The translations under genes were made by a program, and so were the position numbers. DNA of 64,000 bases. Origin: Listeria goaensis. GTDB lineage: Bacteria; Bacillota; Bacilli; Lactobacillales; Listeriaceae. Positions 40,222-49,710 of the stretch are shown one piece after another. The number at the start of each line of letters is the position of its first letter. Position 1 is the first letter of the stretch. The stretch is from NCBI RefSeq assembly GCF_900186125.1, contig NZ_FYBQ01000003.1:245905-309904 (forward strand), in the 5' to 3' direction. The notes under the pieces are model-generated. The model was given only the letters and a program-made list of their open reading frames with translations, searched no databases and was not told where the DNA came from.

Positions 40222-42371
40222 TGCGTGCAAAGTTGCTAACGATTATCCTCTACATTTTGTCCATCTTGCTCATTTCAGAATGGGTTTATCCGTTCATTTT
40301 CCTTACAAATTTAACCAACCCGCTCTACATGATTATTTACGTCGCGCTTTCACTTGGCATGTTTTTCCTCGGCTGGCGCTTTTATGCGACCTTGCCGCTC
40401 CATCTTTTGCTCATTTACTTCTTGATGGGGATTTACTTCAATGACGGACATCCATTTGAACTCGGCTTTTTAAGCACGTTCGTGCAAATTATTCAGTCTG
40501 GCTTCCGCGACCTATTTGCTTTCAACGCCTACGATATTAGCATGGCGTTCATCACACTCATTTTCTTTGTCGCCATTTGGCTTCTTAACTACATTACAAG
40601 CTTTACACTTTTGAAAAAACAGCGGATTATGAGCGTGCTTGCGTTAACCGTGGCCTACATCGCCGTCGTCAACACATTTACTGAATACGCCGGTCAAATG
40701 GCTTTAGTGCGAACCGTCATTATTGGCTTCTTGCTGCTTCATTTTGCGCTGTCCAAACGACTGGAGACGCCGAATCGATTAAGCGGATTGACAGACAAAA
40801 AGCGTCCGATATTTTATCACGTGGCCCTTATTGCACTTTTAGGGGTATTTTTAGGTAGCGCCTTGCTGTTCCCACAGCAAAAACCAGTTTTTAATGATCC
40901 GGTTCCCTATATTCGCGAATCACTTGGTATGAATACAACACGGACGGTCGGCTATAGTGAGGACGACTCCGAACTTGGCGGCGCTTTAAAGCCTGATCAT
41001 TCGCAAGTTTTCCAAGTATGGGCTGAAAAAGAACATTATTACCGCGTGGAGACGAAACGCGCCTACACTGGACGTGGTTGGGCAACTTCTAATCGTACTG
41101 ACGTAGAAAATTTCAAAGACGCCGAAGCTTTCCCGTTAGCGTTAGCGGACAAGTATCAATCAAAGGAAAGTACGCTCGACGTCCAATTTGATAACGCGAA
41201 CGATTATCTCGTCTACACATATGGAACACATTCCTTTTTTAACAGTAAAGAAGTGACTTTTGCCCTTTCCGATAGTACCGAAAAAGTGACTCCTGCGGCG
41301 AAAATCAGGAGCTATTCGATGAGCGTGGCTGAGCCCGTTTACGATCTAAAATTGATGAAAGCGGCGAAATTCAACGAGCTTTCCGACCAATTTTTGGCGG
41401 CTTATACGCAACTTCCAACTGAATTGCCAAAACGTGTGGGCAATCTAGCGGAAAAAGTAACAAAAAATGCGGACACAACGTATGACCAAGTGAAAGCAAT
41501 TGAAAACTATTTAAGTTTCACAGGTGGATTCAGATACAGTACGGAAGATGCCAAAACAACACCGCAAGATGCGGATTATGTCGATCAGTTTTTGTTTGAA
41601 ACGAAAGTCGGTTACTGTGATAATTTTTCTACCTCAATGGTCGTTATGCTACGTACGCTCGGCATTCCAGCACGTTTTTCAAAAGGGTTTACTTCTGGTG
41701 ATGAAATTCGTAGCGAAAACAATAAAACGCTCTATTCCGTCAAAAATAATAACGCCCATTCTTGGCCAGAAGTCTATTTCCCGGGAACAGGCTGGGTACC
41801 ATTTGAACCGACAGCAACTTTCCAAAACCCAGAAGAATTCATTGATTCAACTGAAGAGCGTCAAGTGACAAGCGACGCACCAAGTAGTTCTGAGGACACG
41901 CAAAAAGGCGCTCAAGAAGAAACCACTGAACAACGTAAAAACGCCGAGCAAGGAACGGATACGGGACAAACTCAAACAAAAAAAGATACGACTTCTACTG
42001 AAAAAACAGCCATCAACCCGCGACTGATTTTCTGGAGCATTTTTGGCACAACCGTTTTGATCGCCTTGATGATTTTCATCTTCCGCAAACAAATTCAGCT
42101 TTTCTGGTTTAAGCGTGCTATTCAAAAAGAAAAATGGACTTTCGAAACGAGCTACCTCAAACTGCTACACCTGCTTAAAAATTACGGATACATTCGCGAA
42201 CCGAGCGAAACATTATCTGCCTTTGCAGCACGCACAAAACTTGACGGCTTCCAAGAACTAACAACAACCTATGAAAATTGGCTTTACGGCAACCAAAATA
42301 CGCCAGTAGCGAAAAAAGACTTTGAACGTGTGATTCATGTAATTCAATCTAAAAAACGAGGTCACTCCTAA
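40221..42371 (+). CDS. Transglutaminase-like membrane protein (TgpA type)
   Basis: The product has 716 residues from ATG 40221, overlapping the DUF58 stop. About six helices in the first 230 residues, then an extracytoplasmic transglutaminase-like domain with catalytic Cys in GYCDNFSTSMVVMLRTLGIPARF, His in NAHSWPEVYFPGTGWVPFEPTA and the Asp/Glu after it. A Thr/Ser/Glu-rich linker precedes one more helix (about 595-615) and a DUF4129-like C-terminal domain. Third member of the MoxR-DUF58-TgpA set. Confidence 0.93.
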   Translation: MRAKLLTIILYILSILLISEWVYPFIFLTNLTNPLYMIIYVALSLGMFFLGWRFYATLPLHLLLIYFLMGIYFNDGHPFELGFLSTFVQIIQSGFRDLFAFNAYDISMAFITLIFFVAIWLLNYITSFTLLKKQRIMSVLALTVAYIAVVNTFTEYAGQMALVRTVIIGFLLLHFALSKRLETPNRLSGLTDKKRPIFYHVALIALLGVFLGSALLFPQQKPVFNDPVPYIRESLGMNTTRTVGYSEDDSELGGALKPDHSQVFQVWAEKEHYYRVETKRAYTGRGWATSNRTDVENFKDAEAFPLALADKYQSKESTLDVQFDNANDYLVYTYGTHSFFNSKEVTFALSDSTEKVTPAAKIRSYSMSVAEPVYDLKLMKAAKFNELSDQFLAAYTQLPTELPKRVGNLAEKVTKNADTTYDQVKAIENYLSFTGGFRYSTEDAKTTPQDADYVDQFLFETKVGYCDNFSTSMVVMLRTLGIPARFSKGFTSGDEIRSENNKTLYSVKNNNAHSWPEVYFPGTGWVPFEPTATFQNPEEFIDSTEERQVTSDAPSSSEDTQKGAQEETTEQRKNAEQGTDTGQTQTKKDTTSTEKTAINPRLIFWSIFGTTVLIALMIFIFRKQIQLFWFKRAIQKEKWTFETSYLKLLHLLKNYGYIREPSETLSAFAARTKLDGFQELTTTYENWLYGNQNTPVAKKDFERVIHVIQSKKRGHS

Positions 42372-42390
42372 AGGAGTGACCTCGTTTATG
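42355..42390. terminator. Bidirectional terminator between tgpA-like gene and mscL
   Basis: Fourteen-bp arms AACGAGGTCACTCC (42355-42368) and GGAGTGACCTCGTT (42373-42386), with the tgpA stop codon in the loop. A T-run follows on the minus strand, so it works best for mscL. Confidence 0.9.
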
Positions 42391-42394
42391 TAAG

Positions 42395-42790
42395 TTAAAC
42401 CTCTTTCTTATTTTGCAACAAATCGCGAATTTCTTTTAAATATTCTTCCGATTTGGTAATTTCTACTGGTGCTTCTGCCTCTTCTTCGCCGCGACGCTTC
42501 GAGAGACCAATCAGGACTTTGATAAAAATAAATAGTGAGAGCGCAATGATGACAAAATCAACAACAGATTGAATGAACAACCCGTATTTTAAGTCCGCAG
42601 AGCCTACAACAACGTGCAAGTCTTCAAAGCTGACACCGCCTAAAATCATCCCAACAAGTGGCATAATAATGTTGTCGACAAGCGAAGCCACAATTTTTCC
42701 GAATGCAGCCCCGATTACAACACCGACTGCCAAATCGAGCACATTTCCTTTCAGTGCAAAATCTTTAAATTCCTGTGCGAATTTCTTCAT
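42395..42790 (-). CDS. mscL: Large-conductance mechanosensitive channel MscL
   Basis: The product has 131 residues from ATG 42790 with AAGGGGGG; the longer frame has no start signal. [40 protein letters not shown] is the conserved N-terminal helix and TM1, and TM2 and the bundle [15 protein letters not shown] follow. It opens at high membrane tension to release osmolytes. Confidence 0.96.
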   Translation of the reverse strand: MKKFAQEFKDFALKGNVLDLAVGVVIGAAFGKIVASLVDNIIMPLVGMILGGVSFEDLHVVVGSADLKYGLFIQSVVDFVIIALSLFIFIKVLIGLSKRRGEEEAEAPVEITKSEEYLKEIRDLLQNKKEV

Positions 42791-42857
42791 GTTGACATCC
42801 CCCCTTCTTAAAAAGCATACTATCAATTTTTAGGTTTGTCATATATTTGGATTAAAA

Positions 42858-43469
42858 CTAGATTTTTGCGTACGCGCGAACGATGCTTGCCTCAGCCTCA
42901 ATTTTGAGCGGGACCGCATGCAATTCGACTTCGGGAGCTGAAAGTAAGGCGCGTAAATTTGTTAGGTTCTCCAAAATAAAAATGCCTGCCGCAAGTAGCG
43001 TTTGATGCACGATAAACGGGGCGAAATCAGGCGAGGGGGTGTCGATTCCGACCATCTTGATTTGCTTTTCCACAAGCATCTTCGCCAAATTTTCCGTTAA
43101 AATCGGATGCTGCGTATAATATTTTTCTTCGCCGTAATAAGCATCAAATCCCGTGTAAAACAAAACGATGTCGCCCAGTTTAACGCACTCAAATTGAGTC
43201 TGCCAGTCAATTTCTGACAGCCCGCGCACATCAAATAAGACGGCCTTCCCAGTAAATGCTTCGACCGGAAAAGCCGCTGCAAAACGAGCATCCGGCACAA
43301 GGTGCATCGGCATATCAACATGCGTTCCAACATGCAAATTCGTTTCCACTTCATGAATCACATAACCATCTTTTTCAAAAAAACGAGTTTGCACAATGTT
43401 TGTCGCACTGTCCCCCGGATAAACAGGCGAGCGCCCCCCAATTGTATGCGATAAATCAACGTAAGCCAT
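42858..43469 (-). CDS. Cyclase/kynurenine formamidase-like metal hydrolase
   Basis: The product has 203 residues with AAGGAGG. The metal motif HVGTHVDMPMH (about 46-56) identifies the cyclase family, and GIDTPSPDFAP follows as usual. Members hydrolyse formylkynurenine or related amides; without neighbouring kyn genes the substrate is open. Confidence 0.85.
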   Translation of the reverse strand: MAYVDLSHTIGGRSPVYPGDSATNIVQTRFFEKDGYVIHEVETNLHVGTHVDMPMHLVPDARFAAAFPVEAFTGKAVLFDVRGLSEIDWQTQFECVKLGDIVLFYTGFDAYYGEEKYYTQHPILTENLAKMLVEKQIKMVGIDTPSPDFAPFIVHQTLLAAGIFILENLTNLRALLSAPEVELHAVPLKIEAEASIVRAYAKI

Positions 43470-43501
43470 AATTTCCTCCTTAAAAATAAGCCCAGCAAGC
43501 G

Positions 43502-44497
43502 CTAGGCCATTTCCACAATGATTTTCCCGATATTTTTCCCTTCAAATAATGAAAGAAATGCCGGAACAATTTGGTCAAAGCCTTTTAAAACCGTTTCCTT
43601 ATGCGTGAGTTTCCCTTCCTCAAGCCACTTAACAAGCTGTTTCGTCGCCTCTTTATAATCCGCCTGATAATTTGTCACGGAAAAAGCTTGCATACGCGCA
43701 TTCGCTTGAATCAAATAGCGCTGAATGCGAGGCCCCACATCATCTTCTGCCGGCAAATTGTAATTCGAAATCGTACCACACACCGGAATACGCGCAAAAT
43801 TGTTGAGGAGCGGCCAGACAGTGTCACTAATTTCGCCGCCAACATTCTCAAAATAAACATCAATTCCGTTCGGACACGCCCGCTTCAAGTTTTCGGCAAA
43901 ATTCGGATCACGATAATTCACCGCCGCATTAAACCCAATCTCTTTGACTAAATAGCGCGCTTTATCGTCCGTACCGGTAATACCAATTACGTGAGCGCCC
44001 TTAATTTGAGCAATTTGACCGACCGTAGACCCAACTGCCCCCGCCGCCGCACTCACAACAACCGTTTCATCTTTCTCTGGCTGTCCAATATCGAGTAAGC
44101 CAAAATAAGCCGTTAGCCCAGTCATTCCTATTACGCCTAGATACGCTTTCGCCGAAATAACGCCCGTATCAATTTTGCGCACTTTCCCCTCAGAAAGAAT
44201 GACTTCCTCTTGCCACGGAACTTGCCCCACCACAAAATCGCCTTCCGCAAAATCGCGACTAGCGGAGCGAACCACACGCAAAACGCCGCTGCTTTTCATA
44301 GGCTGCCCAATTTTAAATGGTGGCATATTCGACGAGTCCGCATTCATTCTGCCGCGCAAATAGGGGTCAACAGAAAGGTAAACAAGTTGCAAGTGTAACT
44401 CCCCGTCATGCAGGCCATTTAAACGAACTTCTTTTGTCTCAAATAAATCTGCGCTCAGTTTGCCTGTAGGTCTAGCTTTTAATACGATTTGTTTCAT
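43502..44497 (-). CDS. NADP-dependent oxidoreductase of the zinc-free MDR family (CurA/leukotriene B4 DH-like)
   Basis: The product has 331 residues from ATG 44497, six bases from AAGGTG. YLSVDPYLRGRM at the substrate site, the Rossmann motif SAAAGAVGSTVGQIAQIKGAHVIG (about 150-175), YFENVGG and CGTISNYN are all typical. It likely reduces the double bond of alpha,beta-unsaturated ketones. It is co-directional with the cyclase gene, about 30 nt away. Confidence 0.9.
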   Translation of the reverse strand: MKQIVLKARPTGKLSADLFETKEVRLNGLHDGELHLQLVYLSVDPYLRGRMNADSSNMPPFKIGQPMKSSGVLRVVRSASRDFAEGDFVVGQVPWQEEVILSEGKVRKIDTGVISAKAYLGVIGMTGLTAYFGLLDIGQPEKDETVVVSAAAGAVGSTVGQIAQIKGAHVIGITGTDDKARYLVKEIGFNAAVNYRDPNFAENLKRACPNGIDVYFENVGGEISDTVWPLLNNFARIPVCGTISNYNLPAEDDVGPRIQRYLIQANARMQAFSVTNYQADYKEATKQLVKWLEEGKLTHKETVLKGFDQIVPAFLSLFEGKNIGKIIVEMA

Positions 44498-44589
44498 TTT
44501 GGTCACCTTCCCTCGTTATTTGCATCACTACCACGTGAACAAGATTTCTAAACAAAATCCTTCGCAAAGCGGATAAAAAGGTGCCCATT

Positions 44590-44640
44590 ATAAAATAGGC
44601 AAATGGTAAACTTCAGAGATTTTGAAGTTCACCATTTGCC
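44590..44640 (-). terminator. Terminator of the membrane protein gene at 44650
   Basis: Arms GGCAAATGGT...ACTTCA and TGAAGT...ACCATTTGCC pair over 17-18 bp with one mismatch, followed by TATTTTAT on the minus strand. Confidence 0.75.
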
Positions 44641-44649
44641 ATCTAACCG

Positions 44650-45354
44650 TTATTTTTTGACTACTTTTTTAAATTCAAATTTCGACATCCAGCCTTTTTT
44701 CTTGCGTATCGAAATATAGCCAATTATCGAAATGACGAGCGCACCTAAGAAGTCTACAAATAGGTCACCCATTGTATCCGCAACTGCAGCATGTCCTTCA
44801 AGCGGCGTCCCATTTTCAAGCATTGTTTTTTGCATGTTCATGCCTAATGAATCGGCTCCGAACTCATAGAATTCCCATAAAACACCAAGGAATACTGCAA
44901 AACTAAGCGCGAACAGTGCCACGAAAAACGGGCTCATGTTTAACGAAACATTTTCGTTATTGTTTAGCAAGTTGACGATAGAAAAACCAAGTCCCCCGAG
45001 CATCGCACCACTAAACGTGTGTAAAATCGTGTCCCAATTTGGAATTAAGTAATAAAAACTTTGTACCTCACCTAAATAAATAGCGCAATAAAGGAAAATT
45101 ATAAAGACAATATACATCGCATCAGGTATTTCGAACTTCATTCTTTTACTTAACATAGATGGTAAAAAGAGCACGACAACACCAAGAATACATTGTAAAA
45201 TCATTAATGTGTAATCTCCGCGCGTTTTTTCTCCTTCGCCAAGATAAGCGTCGGCTGGTGTTAAAATTAAGTTAACCGTAGCGTAGACAATTGACACTAA
45301 TAAAGTTACAAGTACGAAAATGGCTAATATCCTAGTCCAGTTCCATTTTTTCAA
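44650..45354 (-). CDS. Polytopic membrane protein, uncharacterised
   Basis: The product has 234 residues if it starts at TTG 45354, eight bases from AAGGGAG (a GTG at 45363 overlaps that site). About six membrane helices; conserved-looking polar motifs NWDTILHTFSGAMLGGLGF, LWEFYEFGADSLG and VADTMGDLFVDFLGAL resemble the DUF2238-type membrane family. Function unknown. Monocistronic by its flanking terminator and gaps. Confidence 0.7.
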   Translation of the reverse strand: MKKWNWTRILAIFVLVTLLVSIVYATVNLILTPADAYLGEGEKTRGDYTLMILQCILGVVVLFLPSMLSKRMKFEIPDAMYIVFIIFLYCAIYLGEVQSFYYLIPNWDTILHTFSGAMLGGLGFSIVNLLNNNENVSLNMSPFFVALFALSFAVFLGVLWEFYEFGADSLGMNMQKTMLENGTPLEGHAAVADTMGDLFVDFLGALVISIIGYISIRKKKGWMSKFEFKKVVKK

Positions 45355-45491
45355 AATTTCCACTCCCTTTCATGTTGTCTTTACCCATTATACATGAACT
45401 TAAATACTTTTTTAAATTTTTTGCAGGACTTTGCAAAATAAACACGCCTAATAGGAAGAGAACGATTGGGAATAAAAAAGAGTGAAGCGAC

Positions 45492-45974
45492 TTAATTAAG
45501 CCACTCCACTAATTTTTTTCGATATTCTTCATACAAAACGTCAGAATAGGCTTTATCAAACGTAAATTCTTCACCTTCAAGCGCTTTTTTGAACGCATCA
45601 AGACAGATTGTCCAGCCAGCCAAGTCGCGCGGCGTGTGATCGGTTACTTGCACGATTTCTTCGGTGAAAATAAGCTGCGTTTCATTTTCGCTTAACGGGG
45701 CAAAACGAAAGTAGACCGCATCGTTATCCCAAGCAAAACCAAGCGCCACATTTTCCTCGAATTCTAAAATAGGCATTTCAATTTTTTCGGTTTCCGTCAT
45801 TTTAAAAAGCAAATAGCCGTCCGCTGAAAGCTGCCCCATTTCGAGTTCAGCAAACCATTTTCCGAGACCTTCCGTCGTAGATACTAGCTCAAAGCAAGAA
45901 GTCATCGGCGCATCAATTGTTTGCATCGCACGAAAAATCAATTTATCCCCTTGTTTGACAATTTCAGGTTTCAT
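45492..45974 (-). CDS. SRPBCC/AHSA1-like protein
   Basis: The product has 160 residues with AGGAGG. MQTIDAPMTSCFELVSTTEGLGKWFAELEM opens the START-like fold, and TICLDAFKKALEGEEF is the long C-terminal helix typical of AHSA1 proteins. The ligand is unknown. It follows the LCP gene by 9 nt. Confidence 0.85.
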   Translation of the reverse strand: MKPEIVKQGDKLIFRAMQTIDAPMTSCFELVSTTEGLGKWFAELEMGQLSADGYLLFKMTETEKIEMPILEFEENVALGFAWDNDAVYFRFAPLSENETQLIFTEEIVQVTDHTPRDLAGWTICLDAFKKALEGEEFTFDKAYSDVLYEEYRKKLVEWLN

Positions 45975-45983
45975 GATAACCTC

Positions 45984-46910
45984 CTATTTGATGAAATCTT
46001 GAATCGCGGCTGCGTTTTTCGCAATATCAATTCGCAGCACCGCCCCAGCGCCCGAAATGCGCTGATTTTCCCAAGTGCCCTTCACAGGAACTGTGAGTGT
46101 CTCCAAGTCAGATGTTCTGCCAAGTGCGAAGTCCAGCCCCGTTTTAAGCACAAGAGAAGTCGGTAAATCCGTTGTAGTGTAGCCTTGCACAGTGCCGAGC
46201 ACGCTCGGTAATTTAAACACGCTCGTTGCCGTAATCGCCTGATCTTTCACAGCCGCAAGCACTTGTTGTTGGCGTCTTACCCGTCCAAAATCGCCCTCTT
46301 CATCTTTTCTAAAGCGAGCATATTGAAGGAGTGTATGACCGTCCATTTTTTGCTTGCCGGCTTTTATGTTAGCATCAATATTTTGTGACATATCTTTTTC
46401 CGCGTCAATTTCAATCCCATCTGGCGCAAGCGTATCAATGACTTTCGGGAAGCTTTCGAAACTTGTCACAACGTAGTAATTGCAATCAATTCCGAAGTTT
46501 TCCTTAACCGTTTGACGCACAAGTTCTGGCCCACCGTAAAAATAAGCCGCATTGATTTTATTTTTGCCATGTCCTGGAATATCTACATATGTATCGCGCA
46601 TAAGCGAAACAATTTTAGGCTCTTTCTTCTTTTTGTCATAATGCGCAATCATTAGTGAATCTGAACGACCTTGATCCTCACCTCGCGAGTCACTACCGAT
46701 AAATAGAATGTTTACACTATCACCAGAAGGCTTCTCACCATTAAATGTAAATTCCTTTAACGCATTGTCTGCTTCCGCTTCTTTTAAGCTGGATTTATAT
46801 TGAAAAAAGCCTACAACTCCAAAAACTAATAGTACTAAAACGAGCAAAAGCAGAATTGTGCCAAAAACGCGACCTTTCCTAACTTTCTTATGCTCAGCAT
46901 GTCTTGCCAT
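45984..46910 (-). CDS. LytR-CpsA-Psr family cell-wall glycopolymer transferase
   Basis: The product has 308 residues from ATG 46910 with GAGGTG. Basic N-terminus, one helix (about 18-40), then the extracellular LCP domain with NILFIGSDSRGEDQGRSDSLMIAHYD, PKIVSLMRDTYVDIPGHGKNKINAAYFYGG and LLQYARFRKDEEGDFGRVRRQQQV, which carry the Asp/Arg residues that bind polyprenyl pyrophosphate. It would attach teichoic acid-type polymers to peptidoglycan. Confidence 0.94.
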   Translation of the reverse strand: MARHAEHKKVRKGRVFGTILLLLVLVLLVFGVVGFFQYKSSLKEAEADNALKEFTFNGEKPSGDSVNILFIGSDSRGEDQGRSDSLMIAHYDKKKKEPKIVSLMRDTYVDIPGHGKNKINAAYFYGGPELVRQTVKENFGIDCNYYVVTSFESFPKVIDTLAPDGIEIDAEKDMSQNIDANIKAGKQKMDGHTLLQYARFRKDEEGDFGRVRRQQQVLAAVKDQAITATSVFKLPSVLGTVQGYTTTDLPTSLVLKTGLDFALGRTSDLETLTVPVKGTWENQRISGAGAVLRIDIAKNAAAIQDFIK

Positions 46911-47060
46911 ATTTTTCACCTCTATTTTTAACTCCAAGTATCCTTTGATACCCTTATCTTACAATAAATTATCAAAAAAAGAGACTGAAAACATATAAGA
47001 ATTGTTAAAGATTAGGAAAATACTACTTTTTTCATGCACAATTCTGCTATATTAAAATTA

Positions 47061-47375
47061 TTAAAATGTGGACGAATCACTACTATCACTCGAATTTCCT
47101 GAGTCTGAACTTCCTCCGTCTTGCGTCGCACCAGAATTCGCATCAGGCGGTGTCATGCCTTCTTGGCTCGTTCCATTTTGTTGACCAAAGTTGCCTGGAC
47201 CACCATTTTGTTGTTGCATTGTTCCGTTCATATCATTTCCTGTATTTGTTGTTACGAGCATATAACTTAAAATTGCAATTACAATAATGGAACATACACT
47301 AATAATAATCGTCGCTATCTTCCATTTGTTTTGCGGCGTTTTTGTAGAGTACGTAATCTGATTTTGTTCTTCCAT
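47061..47375 (-). CDS. Small membrane-anchored Gly/Asn/Ser-rich protein
   Basis: The product has 104 residues from ATG 47375; AAAGGA is 11 bases away. One helix at about residues 19-42 follows a polar N-terminus, and the rest is low complexity (QQQNGGPGNFGQQNGTSQEG, SSDSGNSSDSSDSSTF). No domain. It is divergent from the PBP gene and upstream of the LCP gene. Confidence 0.65.
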   Translation of the reverse strand: MEEQNQITYSTKTPQNKWKIATIIISVCSIIVIAILSYMLVTTNTGNDMNGTMQQQNGGPGNFGQQNGTSQEGMTPPDANSGATQDGGSSDSGNSSDSSDSSTF

Positions 47376-47482
47376 AAAGTCATCATCCTTTCTTATTCTT
47401 CCAATTTATCAATAAAATAAGAAAAAAGTATGACATGAGCAAGAATAAAATGTAAAATAATTTTCATAGAGGTGATAAAAAA

Positions 47483-49495
47483 ATGAATACTAGTAGAAAG
47501 AAATGGTGGATAATTGGCATTTCGGCTCTTGCCGTGTTACTTATTGCCGGAGGAATCACATTTTTTATCGTGTTAAATAAATCAGCGGATAAAAAAGCGA
47601 AAGACGCGGCAGTGGCGTTCACCAATCAAATTGCGCGGGAAAACTATGCGAAGCTTGATACATATGTAACTTCCAAATCATTAAAAGCCGTTGACTTCAC
47701 AAAAAAAGATTTGGAAACAAAGTACACCACGGTTTTTGGTGGTCTTGGGGTCAAAGATGTTCAAGTGGACAACTTGCAAGTTACACCAGGCGAGAACAGT
47801 CGTACTTATGACTTGACCTATGATTTAAACATGCAAACAAGCCTTGGAAAACTCAAAACCCAAAGTTATAAATCGACTATTTCTAAGGAAGATGAGGAAT
47901 GGAAAGTGGACTGGGTGCCCGCTCTTGTTTTTCCTGGAATGGTGAAAGATGACAAAGTTAGACTCGTGACAGATGAAGCGAAACGCGGCGATATTCTCGA
48001 CCGAAATCAGAAAAAACTGGCGACGATCGGCAACTTCAATGAAGCAGGTGTGGTCCCTGAAAAGCTTGGGGAAGGCGATGAAAAAACGCAAAATATCATG
48101 GCCATTAGCCAAAAACTTGACGTTCCAGCAGAAGAGATTAACCACGCTTTGGAACAAAAATGGGTTAAAGCTGATAGTTTCGTTCCCATCAAGACCATTT
48201 TGAGTGGCAACTTACCCGAATCAACCGGCCTTGCCTACGCCCAAAAAGAGCTCCGAACTTATCCGCTAAACCAAGCGACTGCCCATCTAATTGGTTACGT
48301 CGGTGAAGTAAGCGCCGAAGATATTGAGAAAAATCCGCAGTTAAATGTTGGCGATATCATTGGAAAAACGGGTCTTGAACGCTATTATGATAAAAAGCTC
48401 CGCGGTAAAAACGGTGGCGAAATTAAAATTATTAACGACCGCACCAAACAAGAATCTACACTGCAAAAAGTAGCACGTAACGACGGCGAACCCGTTCACC
48501 TAACAATCGACGCTGATATTCAGAAAAAAGCGTTTGATAGCCTTGGAAATGAAGCTGGCGCGGTCACGATGATTAACCCTCAAAGTGGCGATTTATTAGC
48601 GCTCGTTAGCACACCTTCATATGATGCAAACAAAATGGCAGCTGGCATTTCCGCTAGCGACTACAAAAAATATAGCGAAGACAAGCGCACGCCGTTTTTA
48701 GCGCGCTATGCGACGCGTTACGCTCCCGGTTCTACGTTTAAAACGATTACGGCGGGAATCGGCTTAGACTTAGGTGTCACAACACCAGATAAAACACGCC
48801 AAATTGATGGCCTTAAGTGGCAAAAAGACGCTTCATGGGGCAATTATTTTGTGACACGCGTTCATGAAAAGCCATCGGTCAACATGACAGACGCCCTCGT
48901 CTATTCGGACAACATTTATTTTGCGCAAGAAGGCCTTGAAATTGGCAAGGATCGCTTGACGACTGGTCTCAAAAAGTTTGATTTTGACCAAGAATTCGAT
49001 TTACCGTTTTCAATGGAGCCCGCACAAATTTCAAATGATGGATTAAACTCCGACATTTTATTAGCCGACACCTCATACGGGCAAGGCGAATTGCTCATGA
49101 GTCCTGTTCAACAAGCGGTCGCCTACACGGCCATTGCGAATGGCGGTAAAATGGTCTATCCAAAATTAGCCAGCGATGCAAAACAAGCTGAATCTAAACA
49201 AGCCATCAAAGCAGAATCGGCAAATCTTGTAAAAGATGCGCTTATTAAAACAGTATCGGATCCAAATGGGACCGCCCACAAATTAAATTCCAGTCATAAA
49301 ATTGCTGCTAAAACGGGCACAGCCGAATTAAAACAAAAACAAGGCGAAGATGGCCTTGAAAACGGCTTTTTATATGCCTTCGACGCAGAAAATCCCAACT
49401 ATTTAATCCTGGGCATGATAGAAGATGTTAAAGGTCGTGGTGGCAGCAGTTTGGTCATCGATAAATTAAAACCTGTCATCGAATCTATGTATTAA
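47483..49495 (+). CDS. Class B penicillin-binding protein, MecA-like (PBP3/PBP2a type)
   Basis: The product has 670 residues with GAGGTG. One helix (8-30), MecA_N domain (about 38-150), PBP dimer domain (155-330), and transpeptidase with STFK (417-420, catalytic Ser), SDN (475-477) and KTGTAE (610-615). It cross-links peptidoglycan outside the membrane. Homologues are chromosomal in Listeria and contribute to natural low susceptibility to some cephalosporins; the sequence alone gives no resistance level. Confidence 0.94.
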   Translation: MNTSRKKWWIIGISALAVLLIAGGITFFIVLNKSADKKAKDAAVAFTNQIARENYAKLDTYVTSKSLKAVDFTKKDLETKYTTVFGGLGVKDVQVDNLQVTPGENSRTYDLTYDLNMQTSLGKLKTQSYKSTISKEDEEWKVDWVPALVFPGMVKDDKVRLVTDEAKRGDILDRNQKKLATIGNFNEAGVVPEKLGEGDEKTQNIMAISQKLDVPAEEINHALEQKWVKADSFVPIKTILSGNLPESTGLAYAQKELRTYPLNQATAHLIGYVGEVSAEDIEKNPQLNVGDIIGKTGLERYYDKKLRGKNGGEIKIINDRTKQESTLQKVARNDGEPVHLTIDADIQKKAFDSLGNEAGAVTMINPQSGDLLALVSTPSYDANKMAAGISASDYKKYSEDKRTPFLARYATRYAPGSTFKTITAGIGLDLGVTTPDKTRQIDGLKWQKDASWGNYFVTRVHEKPSVNMTDALVYSDNIYFAQEGLEIGKDRLTTGLKKFDFDQEFDLPFSMEPAQISNDGLNSDILLADTSYGQGELLMSPVQQAVAYTAIANGGKMVYPKLASDAKQAESKQAIKAESANLVKDALIKTVSDPNGTAHKLNSSHKIAAKTGTAELKQKQGEDGLENGFLYAFDAENPNYLILGMIEDVKGRGGSSLVIDKLKPVIESMY

Positions 49496-49497
49496 AA

Positions 49498-49710
49498 AAG
49501 AGGCCAACTTAGTTGGCCTCTGGACTGAGGACAAACGGCAATCTTCGTCGTTAAAACCTGCGTCCCACTCCTCACGTATACAAATACGCTCCGGTGCGGT
49601 ACTCGGCTTTGCCTAAAATCTTACCATTTGTCCTCAGTCCAGGTATGGTGTGATTGCGTTTTGTTTTACTTAAATTTAGAGTTTGTGAGGTCAACTTAGT
49701 TGGCCTCTTT
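49498..49710. repeat. Structured repeat element B, flanked by duplicated terminator hairpins
   Basis: A 165-nt core (49522-49686) lies between two hairpins of another sequence than in element A: AGAGGCCAACT/AGTTGGCCTCT (49499-49521) and GAGGTCAAC/GTTGGCCTC (49687-49707), the second with a T-run. The core shares most of its sequence with element A but lacks about 55 nt in the middle. Closing stem GGACTGAGGACAAA (49522-49535) with 49627-49640, inner hairpin CGTAT-ACAA-ATACG (49575-49588). It ends PBP transcription and abuts the convergent vanZ-like gene. Confidence 0.85.
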
